Made by a program: the position numbers and the translations under genes
DNA from: Atopsyche davidsoni
Taxonomy: Eukaryota > Arthropoda > Insecta > Trichoptera > Hydrobiosidae
Assembly (NCBI GenBank): GCA_022113835.1
Contig: JAILWY010000023.1
Span: 4,216,001 to 4,280,000 of the forward strand
Reading direction: 5' to 3'
DNA length: 64,000 nt
Notes under the pieces: generated by a model
Database searches by the model: none
What the model was told of the DNA's origin: nothing
Seen by the model: the letters and a program-made list of their open reading frames with translations, nothing else
Shown: positions 1 through 11,690 of the stretch, piece by piece
Layout of the letters: each line of letters starts with the position of its first letter
How positions within the stretch are numbered: the first letter of the stretch is position 1

Positions 1-97
1 TTTTCAAGTTTGCTGTTTTTTTATAATCAACTCTAGAAAATGGCGAAATTTTTTTAATTCTTACATTTTCACATTTAAAACGTTTTTATTTTTTTAC

Positions 98-157
98 ATT
101 TGATTATATCCGAAGTCCACTAAACAGAAATCCGTCATATTGAGGTTTTACTATACA
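98..157 (-). mobile_element. possible pogo/Tigger-type transposon end
   Basis: Read on the minus strand, this stretch begins with TAGTAAAACCTCAATATGACGG and continues with a second 'GTGGACTTCGGATAT' block. That resembles the terminal repeats of pogo/Tigger-type elements, in which an AAACCTC motif is followed by a CGGATTTC block. No partner end or transposase is visible nearby, so this is a weak call from sequence resemblance only. Confidence 0.3.
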
Positions 158-175
158 TACTTATAATTACTTAAT

Positions 176-359
176 TCGTCCTTAATCGTTTTTGGTCTTC
201 CGGAGGGCTTAATTAAATTTTTACAGGTAGCTTTCGATGGTGCATATTCGCCGTAAGCCTCCTCAAGCAAACGACGTGCTTCAGCTGCATTTTTTTCAAG
301 TTAAAGCAGAAAAGCAAAGTTTCCCGCAAATGCTGTTATTTTGGCGCAAAACTCGACAT
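176..359 (-). pseudogene. mariner transposase N-terminal fragment, broken
   Basis: Read on the minus strand from ATG at 359, the sequence starts MSSFAPK, hits a stop near 336-338 and continues HLRETLLFCFNLKK. After a +1 shift it reads KKNAAEARRLLEEAYGEYAP. These pieces match the helix-turn-helix start of mariner transposases, where 'F..KKNAAEA.R.L.EAYGE' is typical of irritans-like members. The fragment then jumps to a 'KPSGRPKTIKDEL' piece, implying an internal deletion. The catalytic DDD region is absent, so the copy is dead. The stretch just upstream (360-480) looks like the usual mariner leader. Confidence 0.7.
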
Positions 360-1028
360 CTTTGAAAAAATATTATTGCTTTGCGACATGTGTTGGTATT
401 ATGACTGCTTATTGTTGGCAGATATCTAAGCTATAATAAAACACAAGTTTAGACATGTATGTCGGCTACACTTGTCTTTGTGAAACATAAAATCTTATTT
501 GCGCACCTAATATATATATATAAATATGTACATGTATATTTTTCCTCAAGTGTCTCTCCTGAACATATCTCTATCCCTGTTCATGGTATTGTATAGAGAA
601 TAGTGTAGTGGGTCCCCGGGTCCATTCTGCATTATACAATTCTTTTCTTACAAAGCTCTGGCATTTAGATCTGATACTCCTTTTGTAGCAAACTGGTAAA
701 AAAATACTTTTGAAAATACCCTTTAAAAAATTCTTACAGTGCGAGTTGCGAGAAATTGCTTGCAAAATATACTTGTGTACGCACTTTTTTAGTCTACACC
801 TTCCATTATTATTAAGTCTAATACCATATTAAATTTAAAAAAATTTCCCCTGAAACCCACATATGCTTCATATGAATAAATGAAAATTGTATGCATACAC
901 TCTCCTTTACAAATACGCATATTTATTTTTAAAGAAATATGTCTATTAGAAGAAAAGATATTAGGGAGCAAAATATGAAAAGTTTGGTATCATTGGTATA
1001 GTAGGAAGTTCCCAAAATGGACGAACAG

Positions 1029-1165
1029 TGACGTCACGAGACTGCCACTGCCAAGTCCAAGGCACCGGAAGGAGCGGCGAGAGCGGGGAGGGGGGAGATG
1101 CAACCGAACAAAGAAGCACTTGAGCCTTCCACGGCTCCTGCAGAACCACGTATGGGGCAGGAGAA
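1029..1165. promoter_or_regulatory. GC-rich islet starting with a CRE palindrome
   Basis: A block of about 135 bp with many G/C runs stands out from AT-rich flanks and opens with TGACGTCA at 1029-1036, the ATF/CREB palindrome. Reading frames across it on the minus strand are low-complexity and look like by-products of composition. It may be a regulatory element or promoter, but no downstream gene is evident. Confidence 0.3.
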
Positions 1166-2648
1166 GCCTTCGGAAGCCTGATACTGGTTTGAAATATTCT
1201 TAAACGAAACTCTGCAAATTGACGGAGAAAGTTCTCGTATGCTGATCATTCGAGTGATTCATTGGTGTTTTTCTATTTAATTTGTCATCGTGAAAACGAT
1301 AAAAAACTAATTCGCTAGTCATGTCGTTTTTTAATTCTTGATACGACGATGAAATTATAGTTCAGTTTATATTAAAACATATAAACTATAATATGTATAG
1401 TAGCTAATTAAACATAAATAAATCAACTGTAATTCATCCTCCTTTTATTCATTATTAAGGCTTAGAATAATATATCTTTCGTTTCTTATTATGTGTTCTT
1501 TAGAAATATTTTTAGTGATGTATCCACCTTTTATTTTCCAACATGCAACATGTTATTTATTGGATTTTATAAATAAAATTTTATGCAACTAACTATTGTC
1601 ACATGATCCGAGCATTCTTTGAGTTTTATTTCAGTCAATTTGATTTTTTTAGTAATGACTTCGAAACCTTATCGATTTTTATGCTTACAGGAAGATTAAT
1701 CAGTTTAAATTACTTTATATGAATATTTTTCAATAATAGGTATTTTTTCTATGCGTATTTCATATTAAGATCTAATTATTAATTCAATGTTTTAGGAACG
1801 ATTTTTTTTTACATTATCGCGACTGGCTGTTAAAATAAACTCTTAAAAGCATTTAAAATGGATCTGCAATGGAAATAAAATTTTAAGTGGAAGGTCGTTG
1901 CTGATTTTCTCTTGTTCATTGTTTTAGATTAGTGATTTTAAAATACTGATGAAATCAAATAAAGATATTTTGCGCCATTACTGGGTTTTAATGAGTAACT
2001 AAAAAATCAGCTAAATAATTTTTTTTACGTTAAGTTATCATATTTATGTTTGCAAATTAATATTTTGTATCAACAAAAATTGGTGCGTTAATGACGTTAA
2101 TTGAACAATATTTATTTAACTCTTGTAAAATAAAACAATTATTTATAATTTAAATTATTAGTATGACTTTTGTAAAAAAATAAGTAGCACACTCAAATAT
2201 AGAATTTTACGCAAAACAAATATATCTTTAAGTTTTTACATATTACATAATAATTATTTTGAGTCTATTTTATATCTAAGTATTTATAATAATATTAAGC
2301 TGGGATATGGTATCAGAAATTCCGCCATTTTCACCATAACTCAGGCAATCAAAACAAAGAGTCAATAAAAATATACTTTTATGCAGGATGTTATAAATAT
2401 GTTTTTTATAGGAAAATTAAATAAAACCTGTATCAGAAATAGTTTTATGAGAAAAAAAACCATGCTTATTAATCTGATGAAAATGTAGAAATTTTTAAGC
2501 AATTAAATCTTATTGAACATCAAGTCCAAATTGATGTTAGAAATACCTATTACAGTTTTAGCAAAGCAACAAGTAACATTCTCTAGAAAACACTGAGAAT
2601 TTTTTAATCGAAATTATTATAAAGTGATTTTAACCTAAACCGTTGTGA

Positions 2649-2858
2649 ATGAACAATGACTTGCACCTAACGAGAAGCAATCTGAATCCCAATACTCATT
2701 TGTTAAAACTATGCATGCCACCAGGAAGTCTTGACAACAATACCATCTGTCAGCTCCTGATGCGTCAGAGATTAATCGCTAACGAATTTTCAACTGAGAA
2801 AATAAGTCAAGCGTATTCTTACATATTGCAGCAGCCGCGATATAAGCGGAATAAGTAG
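2649..2858 (+). CDS. small ORF of unknown function (69 aa), possibly an exon remnant
   Basis: The frame from ATG 2649 to TAG encodes 69 residues with a balanced composition, including MPPGSLDNNTICQLLMRQRL and a basic C-terminus ending QQPRYKRNK. Its GC content is clearly higher than the flanking DNA, which is why I list it. I do not recognise the protein. There is no convincing promoter, and it could equally be the last exon of a gene from outside the window, a transposon fragment or chance. Confidence 0.22.
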   Translation: MNNDLHLTRSNLNPNTHLLKLCMPPGSLDNNTICQLLMRQRLIANEFSTEKISQAYSYILQQPRYKRNK

Positions 2859-3686
2859 CATAATTTGAGTTCTAATGGTGGTTTTTTGTGATATGAAGCG
2901 TGTGTTATTATTTGTGCACTTAATGGTATTTTAATTAGATAATACAGATTGAATAAAAATTGCCAGGCTATCTTTTATGGACCACCAGTTTTAGCGCATG
3001 AAATCGAGTTTCAGTACACCATGGAAGCAAACTGTAGCAATAGGAGAAGAGTGAGATGCGAGATCTTTAATAACATTGAACAATAAATGAATTTCTTATG
3101 TACACAATTTCTTATCTACGCATAAGTATGATTTTTTTCATCGCAGTATAAATAAAAGTTGCATTTTAATACAGAGTAAAATAAATGGATGATCAATAAG
3201 GTCAATACTAAAAGTACGTCGAGTCAACTGGTCACGATCTTCGGTAATGAAGAGTGGAATGTAGGAGAGAAAAAAACTAATCACCTGATGCTATCAGTGG
3301 TTGCTTGATAGCTACCTGTTATATAAGACAAATTGATAATCTTCGGCATGATGGATTAGCCTGCGTCTTGCTGACTCGCGGAGCCTGATGACTAACCGCT
3401 CGTGGAAGTCTGCTTCCACCTCTGTCGTCACCCGCCATGGTGATCACCTGCTCTTCAGGTGGATGCCATTAATCAGGCGAACGCATGTGCGCCAACAGAA
3501 CAGGCCGGGGCAGACACAATTCTTTTTTTTTACGTATGCGTTGCTATAAGAGCTCTGCGAACTCTAAGCGCAACACATACGCTGTCTAATGATTAAAGTT
3601 ACTATTTGTCAGACAATGGCTTCAGGTTATTTGTTTTAATTTTTTTTTTTTTTAATTACTGATTAATAGGCTTTGAATCTTTAATT

Positions 3687-4163
3687 CATAGGTTCCCAAA
3701 CTATTTTGTCCCGTCGACCCCTTGTCGAGTTTTCCTGTTTTTCGTAGACCCCTGCCTTGCTAATATTAAACTTTTATAAAATTCATCAACTTTTTATAAA
3801 ATTCATCAAACATATTTTTGACATCTAAATACAGGATGCGCCGGTTATGTCGGTATGTAAACATTGAATATCTTTGACATTTATAAACCGATTGACTTAA
3901 GTAAACATGTTTTTAAACATTAATTCAATACAATTTTAACCATGCTTCACACTGAAACAACGCGCCGAAATAGTGACGCTGTACATTGAAAATAGTCGTT
4001 CAGTTGTGTTAACTCAACGCGCATATCGTCGAAAATATCGTGGCCAACATGGCCGATGGGATCCACTCTTGGAGACCCCCATTTACAGTTCGTGGACCCT
4101 CAATTTAATTTTTCGCTGTCAGCGACCCCTGGGGGTCGATATTGACCACTTTGGGAACCTATG
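3687..4163. mobile_element. non-autonomous hAT element with 14-bp terminal inverted repeats
   Basis: The ends are CATAGGTTCCCAAA at 3687 and its exact reverse complement TTTGGGAACCTATG ending at 4163. The flanks are CTTTAATT on the left and CTTTAAAT on the right, a 7/8 match that fits the 8-bp target duplication of hAT transposons. A second internal inverted pair (GTCGACCCCTTG / GACCCCTGGGGGTCG) supports the same boundaries. No hAT transposase is present. The interior contains a foreign piece (3835-4060) related to another DNA transposon. Confidence 0.75.
3835..4060 (+). pseudogene. IS630/Tc1-like transposase 5' fragment nested in the hAT element
   Basis: The segment begins with ACAGGATGCGCCGGTTATGT, which resembles the CAGGGTG-type ends of a common insect IS630/Tc1-like family. 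Around 3950-4050 it encodes an N-terminal HTH segment reading ..RAEIVTLYIENSRSVVLTQ followed by RAYRRKYRGQ, as in the HTH_29/DUF4817 start of such transposases. The initial MLHT part is out of frame with it. The reading frame then runs straight into hAT 3' sequence, so the DDE domain is missing. Confidence 0.55.
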
Positions 4164-4435
4164 CTTTAAATCATCACAATTAGAAAGCTACGACTTCGTC
4201 CAACTTATGTTTACAAATACCTGGCTTAATATAGTAGTCTGCACAGTGAAAAATACGACAGACGATCAACCGATATGTAGTAAATAGCGTCCTATTTTTT
4301 TGTCAAAAATAATATATCGCAAAAGAACAGTTGACTTATCGGTACGTTATTGGTTGTCCCGTATGTAGACTAGTACGAAAATGGCGATGCAAGGCAAATA
4401 ACTTAGTACCGAGCAGCAATTGAATACAAGGAGAT

Positions 4436-4655
4436 CGGGCAGTTGCGAGCCGCGGTCCGGCGGAGGAGCGGGGCTCGGGCACGTCCCCGGCCCCACATGA
4501 GTGCCCCTGCCCCTCCTCGGATCCGAGCGGACCGGATGATCTCCGGTTTCGCGAGGAGCTGCCGGCGCTCGCGGCCCGGAGTTCAACACCCTCTGCCCGT
4601 CCGAGGGGAGGGCCAAGCGCGGCCCGCGGCCCGCGGCGCCGGGAAGGCTTCACCA
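4436..4655. other. very GC-rich islet
   Basis: About 220 bp of extremely GC- and CpG-rich DNA with AT-rich flanks and abrupt borders. All the open frames crossing it are Arg/Pro/Ala-rich compositional frames on both strands, so I do not call a protein. It could be a CpG-island promoter or a foreign insertion. I see no TATA box, terminal repeats or rRNA similarity. Confidence 0.35.
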
Positions 4656-4891
4656 GATCACACCCCTGATTTTATTTTTTGAATTTAATTTTTGATTTTT
4701 TGAATTTATAAATTTCTGTTATCACGTGCACAAGAGTTTAGGACTGTAAAGTATTAAACAATTAAGAAAATCAAAAGTTACTTTTGATTAAAAAATAAAA
4801 TAAAAAAACGCATTATCACAAAACACATTTTAAAAAGAAAAAATATTGTTTCATCACAAAAAATACAACTATTTTTTTCTGTGAAAAGATC

Positions 4892-4989
4892 TTAACACGT
4901 TGACTGCCAACTACGAGTTTACTGTGATAAAATCAAATGGTCATTTTTTGCAAGATTTCTGAAAATTGCCGTGGCAGTCAACGTGTTAA
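4892..4989. mobile_element. piggyBac-like MITE, 98 bp including TTAA
   Basis: The element opens with TTAACACGTTGACTGCCA and closes with its exact reverse complement, an 18-bp perfect terminal inverted repeat that includes TTAA at both ends. TTAA target sites with short TIRs are the hallmark of piggyBac transposons. The ~60-bp interior has no coding content, so this is a miniature non-autonomous derivative. Confidence 0.7.
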
Positions 4990-5693
4990 TAGAATGTCCT
5001 TCAAAGGGTGCATTTGATTTATTATATTTATGAGTTCTACCAGTATCGTTGATAGATAGTTTCGCTGGAAATGTGAATGACCAAAGAGCAATTTTTTCGA
5101 AAAGTGCTGTACTACTTGTGATGGTAAAAGCACCAAAAGGAGATTTTTTTTCTTTTAAATTACAGGCAATACATTGAAAATTAAAATATGGATACACCTT
5201 TATCGCGACTGCTAATTTTAAATATCAAATCCCATTTGCAGTAGCTCCTATCCCACAGGTGAATGGAGCAGGTACACTCGTTCGGAGCACCTGGCCGGGT
5301 CTCGCACCGTTACATGCTACTTCTCATCTCATATAATCATTTCGACATCTTATATCACATCACGTATAATTACAAACCACACAAAAACCATCACATGTGC
5401 TTTTTACAAATTCAAACAAAGACCATATGGTCTAAGATGAACCGTGAGAGCCTCTTTGTTTGACAAGGCCATCCCATATCTCTGCCCTACAAGTATGAAT
5501 ACCCAAATGCTGGGAAATTTTGATAATTTATATTTGATAGCGCTTTTCGGCTTTTGAGAGCTTCTTCAAGCTGAAAAATGAATTCAACTTGAAATGCGAT
5601 GATTAGTTTTTAATGAATATACTGACACCCGCTAGAAAATATGCCCATATATTTTTTCTTTGTCTAAATAATGTTTATTTTTTAAAAAAGATT
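4990..5693. other. non-genic stretch
   Basis: No recognisable gene, RNA or element. Short frames here have no protein-like features. Confidence 0.5.
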
Positions 5694-6360
5694 TTAGGAA
5701 ACATCAGAAAGTTTTTTTTATCGAGAAAGCTATAAAACACTGTAGCCACCCGCGTTGAATAAGATCCACCCAGAATAATTGTAACCAGCTAGGACTATAT
5801 GCTTATTGTTGGTCTGATAGATGATTTTGCAATGGAGCTACTGCTCGATCTTTTCTATGTGATCAACGTCTTAATTTTTCCGACGTAGCTGAATATATTT
5901 TAGGAAGTTTTTCCCGAGAAAGCTATAAAACACTGTAGCCACCCGCGTTGACCGGATACATCCAGAATAATTGTAACCAGCTAGGACTATATGCTTATTG
6001 TTGGTCTGATAGATGATTTAGAAATGAAATTACTGCTTGATCTTCTCCATGTGATCAACGTCTTAATTGTGCCGACGTCTGAATATATTTTAGGAAGTTT
6101 TTCTCGAGAAAGCTATAAAACACTGTAGCCACCCGCGTTGAACCAGATACATCGGGAATAATTGCAGCTTATTATTAGTCTGATAGATGATTTAGCAATG
6201 AAACTACTTCTCGATATTTTCCATGTGATCAACGCCTTAATTGTGCCGAGGTAGCTCAATGTATTTTAGGTTTAGGTTAAGTTTTTCTCGAGAAAGCTTT
6301 TTAGCACTACAGCCGCCTCCGATGGACCAGATCTGTTGGCAGTGGCGGCCAACGAGCCGA
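5694..6360. repeat. ~190-bp tandem repeat, about 3.5 copies
   Basis: The phrase GAGAAAGCTATAAAACACTG recurs at about 5723, 5916 and 6106, with a diverged copy at 6290, giving periods of 193, 190 and 184 bp. Each unit carries the same order of blocks: GCCACCCGCGTTG, AGAATAATTGTAACCAGC, TGGTCTGATAGATGAT, CATGTGATCAACG. The units differ by scattered substitutions and short deletions, and the last runs into GC-richer DNA near 6320-6450. There is no spacer diversity, so it is a satellite-like array rather than a CRISPR. Confidence 0.85.
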
Positions 6361-7859
6361 GGGCTTTGGCCAGTGATAAGGGTAATTATAACCGGTTGCT
6401 AGGACGAGCCCTAGCGAGGGCGACCACTGCGGCCGGTCGGGGCTGACCCCTCAGCAGATTTACGCGAGCCCAGCAATAAGTTAATGCAAGTGCATTGGAC
6501 GTGAAAACCAGTAAATTCACATTGTAAATAATATTTCCTTGTTTTTGCCTCCGCGGTCCAAATCAGGATCAAATCTAACAACGCGTTAAGTGACAATCCG
6601 AAGTTGAACCCAAGAAGTTTTCTCTTATATATTTTTTTGAATTTATTGCCAATTTGCATTCAAAAATATTTTTTCAATTTAGTATCGAAATCATCAATAG
6701 CATCAACATGTAAGGGTATCAAAAATATACCAGATTTATCATTACTGTGTCATTGACTTGATTGATTTATTTTTCGTCAAATAAGATAATGTAAATTAAT
6801 ATATTAGTTGTTTTTTTATTAAAATACTTTTTGAATACGAATATTAATTAGATATAAATATCTTAGCATACGTAGTACTAATGGTTTTTGAATGGTACTT
6901 GAAAAAATGCATTAGTGCTTGTATTTACAAAATAAGAAATATTTTGGCCAAGACAAAAATAAACATGACATTTGTCAAAAATTTATTCTTTTCTTTTAAA
7001 TTTTGACTTTGATGAAAACACTTTCGTATTAAACCATAATATTTTCCTTGTTCGTTACTAAAAAAACATGGATTTATTTTGAATAATAATTATAATTTAA
7101 ATATCTGTAACAGATAAAAAAAAAGATAATTCTAGTTAAGAGACGTGATGTATTTTGTTTTCTATTAAGAATCATATTTCTTAAAAATAAATAGTCTCAC
7201 TAAAAAAACCTATATTTTCAGAATACTTAAGTTTTAATTTGCAGTCATTTCATAAACTAATTGACAAAAAATACATACATTAAAAGCAAAAAAAGTATAT
7301 AAATGCAGTTCATACTTTTCCAACAGAATCCTAAAGTTCCGTTAGAGGATTTTTGATAAATTTTTGGATACTTTTTTACAAAAGCTACGACTTTGACATT
7401 CACCTGCAAAGTTCGTGTACCTTTCGGTACATGTTAAGATTACGTTTTCACATCACGTCTTGTTTCCACGTAAGAGTCGTCAATAATACTCCGATGTGAG
7501 GCAACTTACAAAGAAAGCTTCAGTTTGCTCGCGATACACTAAGAAAAGGTGAAAGCTCCCTGACAAAAATATACAGCTCAACAAAATGCATTGCACATTT
7601 TTTCAATTATTAAAAGTCAGATACGCAAAAAACATAAAATTTTATGTTTGATATGAAACAATACAAAAATACACTTACCATTTGAATCAGCAGCACTTTA
7701 TAAACGTTTAAAGAGTACAATCACTGATCTGCTAAAAATTCTTGATTACTTTGATTTTGAGTATTTTTTTTTTCTATGAATAATTTTTTTTGTTTGCCAA
7801 CTTAAAGATCGAATCAATTTATTTTCAGGATATGTAATATAACGTAACTTTAATTCCAA

Positions 7860-8000
7860 GAGGCGGCGGCGGCGGTCAGCCAGTAGCCACTTGCCAGTCC
7901 TTGACCGGCTCGCGGTCAGAGAGGTACTGAGGACGCGGGCACTTGCTCGGCGAATCCCGCACCGAGTGCAGCGCTTCCGGACCTGTGGTTCGCGAGCATG
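7860..8000. other. GC-rich islet with GGC repeats
   Basis: About 140 bp beginning with a GGCGGCGGCGGCGG run and continuing GC-rich to TTCGCGAGCATG. It has no TATA box and no clear frame. It resembles a small CpG-island promoter or noncoding exon, but no downstream gene supports that. Confidence 0.3.
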
Positions 8001-9884
8001 TCATCAAATTTAACCGAAAAATGTCTACGTACAAAACAGAGCTCAACGGTCAATCTAAAAAAAAGAAAGTATGAGTGAACAATACACGAATATGCAAACT
8101 TTTAAAAAAGGCCACTTCGATCTGATTTCTAATTTTTTGCTACTATTACTTGTTGGTTTTTACGAAAAAAAGTATGTGTTTCAAATTTTATTTTTAAATT
8201 ATTAACTGCAATGGTCAGGGCACATATGTGCATAGTTTAATATGGAAAAAAAAAAGTAAAGTTGTTGTCCGCAAAATAATACGGTTTTATTTCATCTTTT
8301 GGTATGCTTTTGGAGCTGCGCAAATTATATTGTATCTCTCGAGTGAGGTGTAATTTGGAGTGTTTCAGAGTCATTACCTGTCCTTTCTGGCTCCAGGTGC
8401 CTAATTTGGGGCAGTTTCAAGGCGGAAGGTCCAAAGTAGCAGAAGCGCTGCAGCCTGGCAGCGGCTTCAGCCGACGGGACCGCCTTCGAGGAGCAGCCTT
8501 CTGAGTTATCCCAGGCGGAAGATTTTCCTCAGCCCTGGAATGGCAGATACCTGCTTGCAAGTTAAGCGCTATGCACACGCAGCAAGCGAATCGCAACAAC
8601 AAATTGTCAAAAACCATTTATTTCTACGAAATTAATAATTCACATAAATAAACCCCATTTATTGAAAGTGGCAATTTTTTGCGATATGTTGGTCAGTTGT
8701 TAATTGTGTGTAGATTTTGATGATCAAAAAAAATTATTGATAGTAAATTATTATTAAACACTCACAGTCTTGTTGTCCAAGACGTGAGCGTTATAAATAT
8801 TTTCAGATTTTTTTTTAACTGCAATATGAATTTAATGGTATTATAAGTTTATTGAGATATTATTTTTTGGAACCGCATAAATTATAATATTGACTTCACT
8901 ATATATTAAAACAAAAATATCGACTAATATATTTAAAAAAATAAATAAATTATAAAGCAATTTAATATATTTGTCTACGAATAACAGGTTTCAGGTATGT
9001 TGTATAATAATTTTTCGATAACCATATTTTACATCGATACTAGGCTAGAACAGAATCCATATGCATTACAATGAAATATTTTCTCCATACATCAGTTGTA
9101 ATATTATCTACCTCATTATATATCCTTTGCCTACATTTTTTAATCAGAAAAATTAAATATACTAGAAATATTAATTAAATTTAAGTTGTAGCTACCTTGT
9201 GTGTATCGAACATAAGATGGTTTCTCCTGTTTTTGTTTTCGGTCAGCAATCTAATTTTCTCCTCAAAGTTTATCCCCATTCTTTCCCGTGTGACGTCACC
9301 AGGTGATTCAGCAAGATATATTTTTCCTTTCAAATTCCGTCCACTTACATTCACAAATAAATTTTATAAAATAAAAAAACAAAATCCCGTATTCTGAGAA
9401 AGCAGTTGCAAACTTCCTGTTTAATATATGAGCGGCGACAGAGCGCCGGAAGTGCACATATTATATATAAAAAATAATATATACGATTTTCTCAGTATTT
9501 TGTTTTATACATCGTACCAAATATTTATCAGATTATATCTTAAATAATTTATAAGCTATTTACTATTTAATTAAACTTAAGAATTTTTATTTAACAAAAC
9601 CTGGCAGTTTTATGTGAAATTTAATTAAATTTTTTTGTGGAAGAAAATGTAAAAAGAAGCTTTAAGATAAAACTAGTAAGAGCTTTAAAAAACTGATTGT
9701 ATTAATTTTAAATGTTATAATATAACTTATTTAAGTCTAATGGAGCTTGTTAAAAAAATTGATAAAACTAAATAATTTTATTATTATTATTTCATTAATT
9801 TTTTTTTTCAATTTATTATTTTTCAAAATAATTTTTATTTGTTGTTTATCAATCATCTCGGAATTTTATAATATTGAAACTATG

Positions 9885-10036
9885 TGACGTCATCGTCTTT
9901 GTTCCCAGCCTGGAGGATGAGCAACCGCGAATGCTGTTGCCGCATTGCAAATGGCGGCCGGGATCGATGGTGATGATGATGACGCGATGTTATTGGACAG
10001 CTCGGCTCACCTGATTGCATAAACCCGACAGGTAAG
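9885..10036 (+). promoter_or_regulatory. candidate plus-strand promoter and noncoding first exon
   Basis: TGACGTCA (9885-9892) is followed by a GC-rich stretch with CAAATGGCGGCC (a YY1-like ATGGCGGC context) near 9949 and a GATGATGATGA run. The block ends at CCCGACAG|GTAAGATG near 10032, a textbook 5' splice donor. A CRE palindrome, a YY1-like site and a strong donor within 150 bp is how a noncoding first exon might look. I could not find the coding exon it would feed. Confidence 0.25.
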
Positions 10037-10568
10037 ATGCGCTCACTCACTACTGCGGACAGCGGGCAACCTTCCACAGGATCGAACTTTAGATTAAAAC
10101 TTATGAAACAAAAAAAAAAAATACCCAAAGACTCTTCTTTGATGACTCAGCAAATGTCGAATCGTAAATTTGCGAAACAAAAAATACGCCGAGTGCCACA
10201 ACCGCCTCTGCGGACAGGAAACAGGAATCATTATTTTATAAAAGTTTTCCGACTTTATAATTAGAGATTACCTTTATTAAAAATGTAGAATGGAGATGCG
10301 AATTCGTAAACCCAACAATACATATATATTTTATCGATTCATACAGTACAACATCGGAGATAGTTAAATATTAATTCTATGATATTGTATGAATTAATAT
10401 TACGGTTCTATTATTCAACTTATTCTGATCGCGTTTTCGTAGTGGTGTCCATTTCCGGCGTCCATATATATTTATATCGTTTTATAAAATATTTTACTTC
10501 GTATTCCCAGTATTATTCATATAGTTCAGCGACATAAAAAAACTGCAACTTGTACATGTTTTTGATAC

Positions 10569-10898
10569 TGTAACGTTTTACCCCACTACTGTGTTAAAAC
10601 ATGAAGGCAACGTCTTAGTTTCCTAGCAAAATTACCATGAAATGACTCGGGCTCTACTGGAACTGAAAATGGTTTCCCTGAAAGAAGAAAAACAACTGGA
10701 ACTCCCCAGGAAGGGTCAAACCTAATTCGACCCATCCCAAAGAGTTAAAAAATGCAGAATCCTGAAAAATAAGGAACTTAACCTAGTGTTTGGACTTGTT
10801 TGTTTGAAGTTATTTTGCTACAATTCGCGAAGTTGACAAGGACTAAGAAGACGTTGCCTTCACACCGTTTTGACACGGTGGTGGGGTAAAACGTTACA
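10569..10898. mobile_element. 330-bp TIR element (MITE), family unknown
   Basis: Terminal inverted repeats of about 50 bp start with TGTAACGTTTTACCCCAC and are nearly identical at both ends, including an inner GAAGGCAACGTCTT block offset by a few bases. The flanks end and start with ATAC, a possible 4-bp target duplication. The ~220-bp interior is noncoding. I cannot assign a superfamily. Confidence 0.75.
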
Positions 10899-10961
10899 AT
10901 ACGAATGTTTTTATTTATATATAATACTAGCGGATACCCGGCGGGTGCTACTATCGTGCTG

Positions 10962-11192
10962 CTAGGGAGTTTCAGCAGCTCTTGCTGTAGTAGCTCTGAT
11001 TCGAACTTGTTCTAGACGTGCTTCATGTTTTTCTGGTGTTTCTACAACTCTTGACTGTCGCTCTTTCAACCTTTTTGACTCCAAATGACTTCGTGTTGTC
11101 CGGCAGTTTCGGCTGCTCTTTCGGCTCTTTTTCGTTTCGCATCTGCTGTATTTCTTCCAATTACAGTTCTTTTCGGTGTCATTTTTTGACAT
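10962..11192 (-). pseudogene. truncated Helitron protein N-terminus
   Basis: From ATG at 11192 the frame encodes about 76 residues, Lys/Arg-rich, with the repeated motif RVVETPEKHEARLEQVR then RAAETP before a stop. The 'AETPE.RE.RL...R' repeat is typical of the N-terminus of many Helitron and related Rep/Hel proteins. The reading ends just inside the Helitron 3' hairpin, so the internal several-kilobase coding part has been deleted. Confidence 0.55.
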
Positions 11193-11203
11193 ATATTTTA
11201 TTT

Positions 11204-11422
11204 TTTTGATAACCACAAATGATAAAACTCTTTGTTGTGAATGACAGATCAGTAATTTTATTTTGAAAGTCCGTTCTATGCGCGATCTTCACAATGTTCT
11301 TTTTTCAAATTCTTTGCGAGGAATGATCTCGACTTTACAGATGTTGAAAATTTTTATATGGAAAATGTCGAAATTTGACTTAATTAGTAGATCGAATGTA
11401 TTTAATGCATTGTCTTAATAGT

Positions 11423-11472
<50 letters not shown>

Positions 11473-11690
11473 ATAACCTCAAATGATAAAACTCTCTGTT
11501 GTGAATGACAGATCAGTAATTTTGTTTTGAAAGTCCGTATTTTGCGCGATCTTCACAATGTTCTTTTTTCAAATTCTTTGCGAGGAATGATCTCGACTTT
11601 ACAGATGTTGAAAATTTTTATATGGAAAATGTCGAAATTTGACTTAATTAGTAGATCGAATGTATTTAATGCATTGATTTAATAATCTTA
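11204..11690. repeat. 264-bp tandem duplication around an (AT)n microsatellite
   Basis: The block starting TTTTGATAACC at 11204 is repeated at 11468 with the same spacing to the end (GCATTG at 11407 and 11671), a constant offset of 264 bp with only a few substitutions. An (AT)n run of about 45 bp (11424-11469) sits between the copies. In the Helitron orientation this duplicated block is the 5' leader of the truncated coding region. Confidence 0.9.

Larger units (their letters stand above)
485..3686. other. AT-rich stretch without a recognised gene
   Basis: I see no recognisable gene here beyond the GC-rich islet near 1.03-1.16 kb and the weak ORF at 2649-2858. The rest is AT-rich with many homopolymer runs. 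A more GC-balanced patch at about 3340-3520 with short internal palindromes (for example TGGAAGTCTGCTTCCA) looks like an old repeat, but I cannot name it. Confidence 0.6.
6360..10568. other. non-genic stretch with three GC-rich islets
   Basis: Mostly AT-rich DNA without recognisable coding. Islets at about 7860-8000, 8400-8530 and 9885-10032 stand out. The region 6380-6460 is also GC-rich. TGACGTCA occurs at 9291-9298 and 9885-9892. No RNA gene or complete mobile element was found. Confidence 0.5.

Noticed and set aside
4336..4682. Overlapping frames of 79-105 aa on both strands in the GC-rich islet
   Set aside because: All are Arg/Pro/Ala/Gly-rich and arise because GC-rich DNA lacks stop codons. 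None has protein-like features, and frames on opposite strands are equally open.
5694..6360. CRISPR array
   Set aside because: The units are about 190 bp and repeat throughout, without short repeats and unique spacers. The host is also a eukaryote.
11424..11470. (AT)n runs as possible origins or functional elements
   Set aside because: Simple dinucleotide microsatellites are common in this AT-rich sequence. This one is best explained as part of the Helitron leader duplication.
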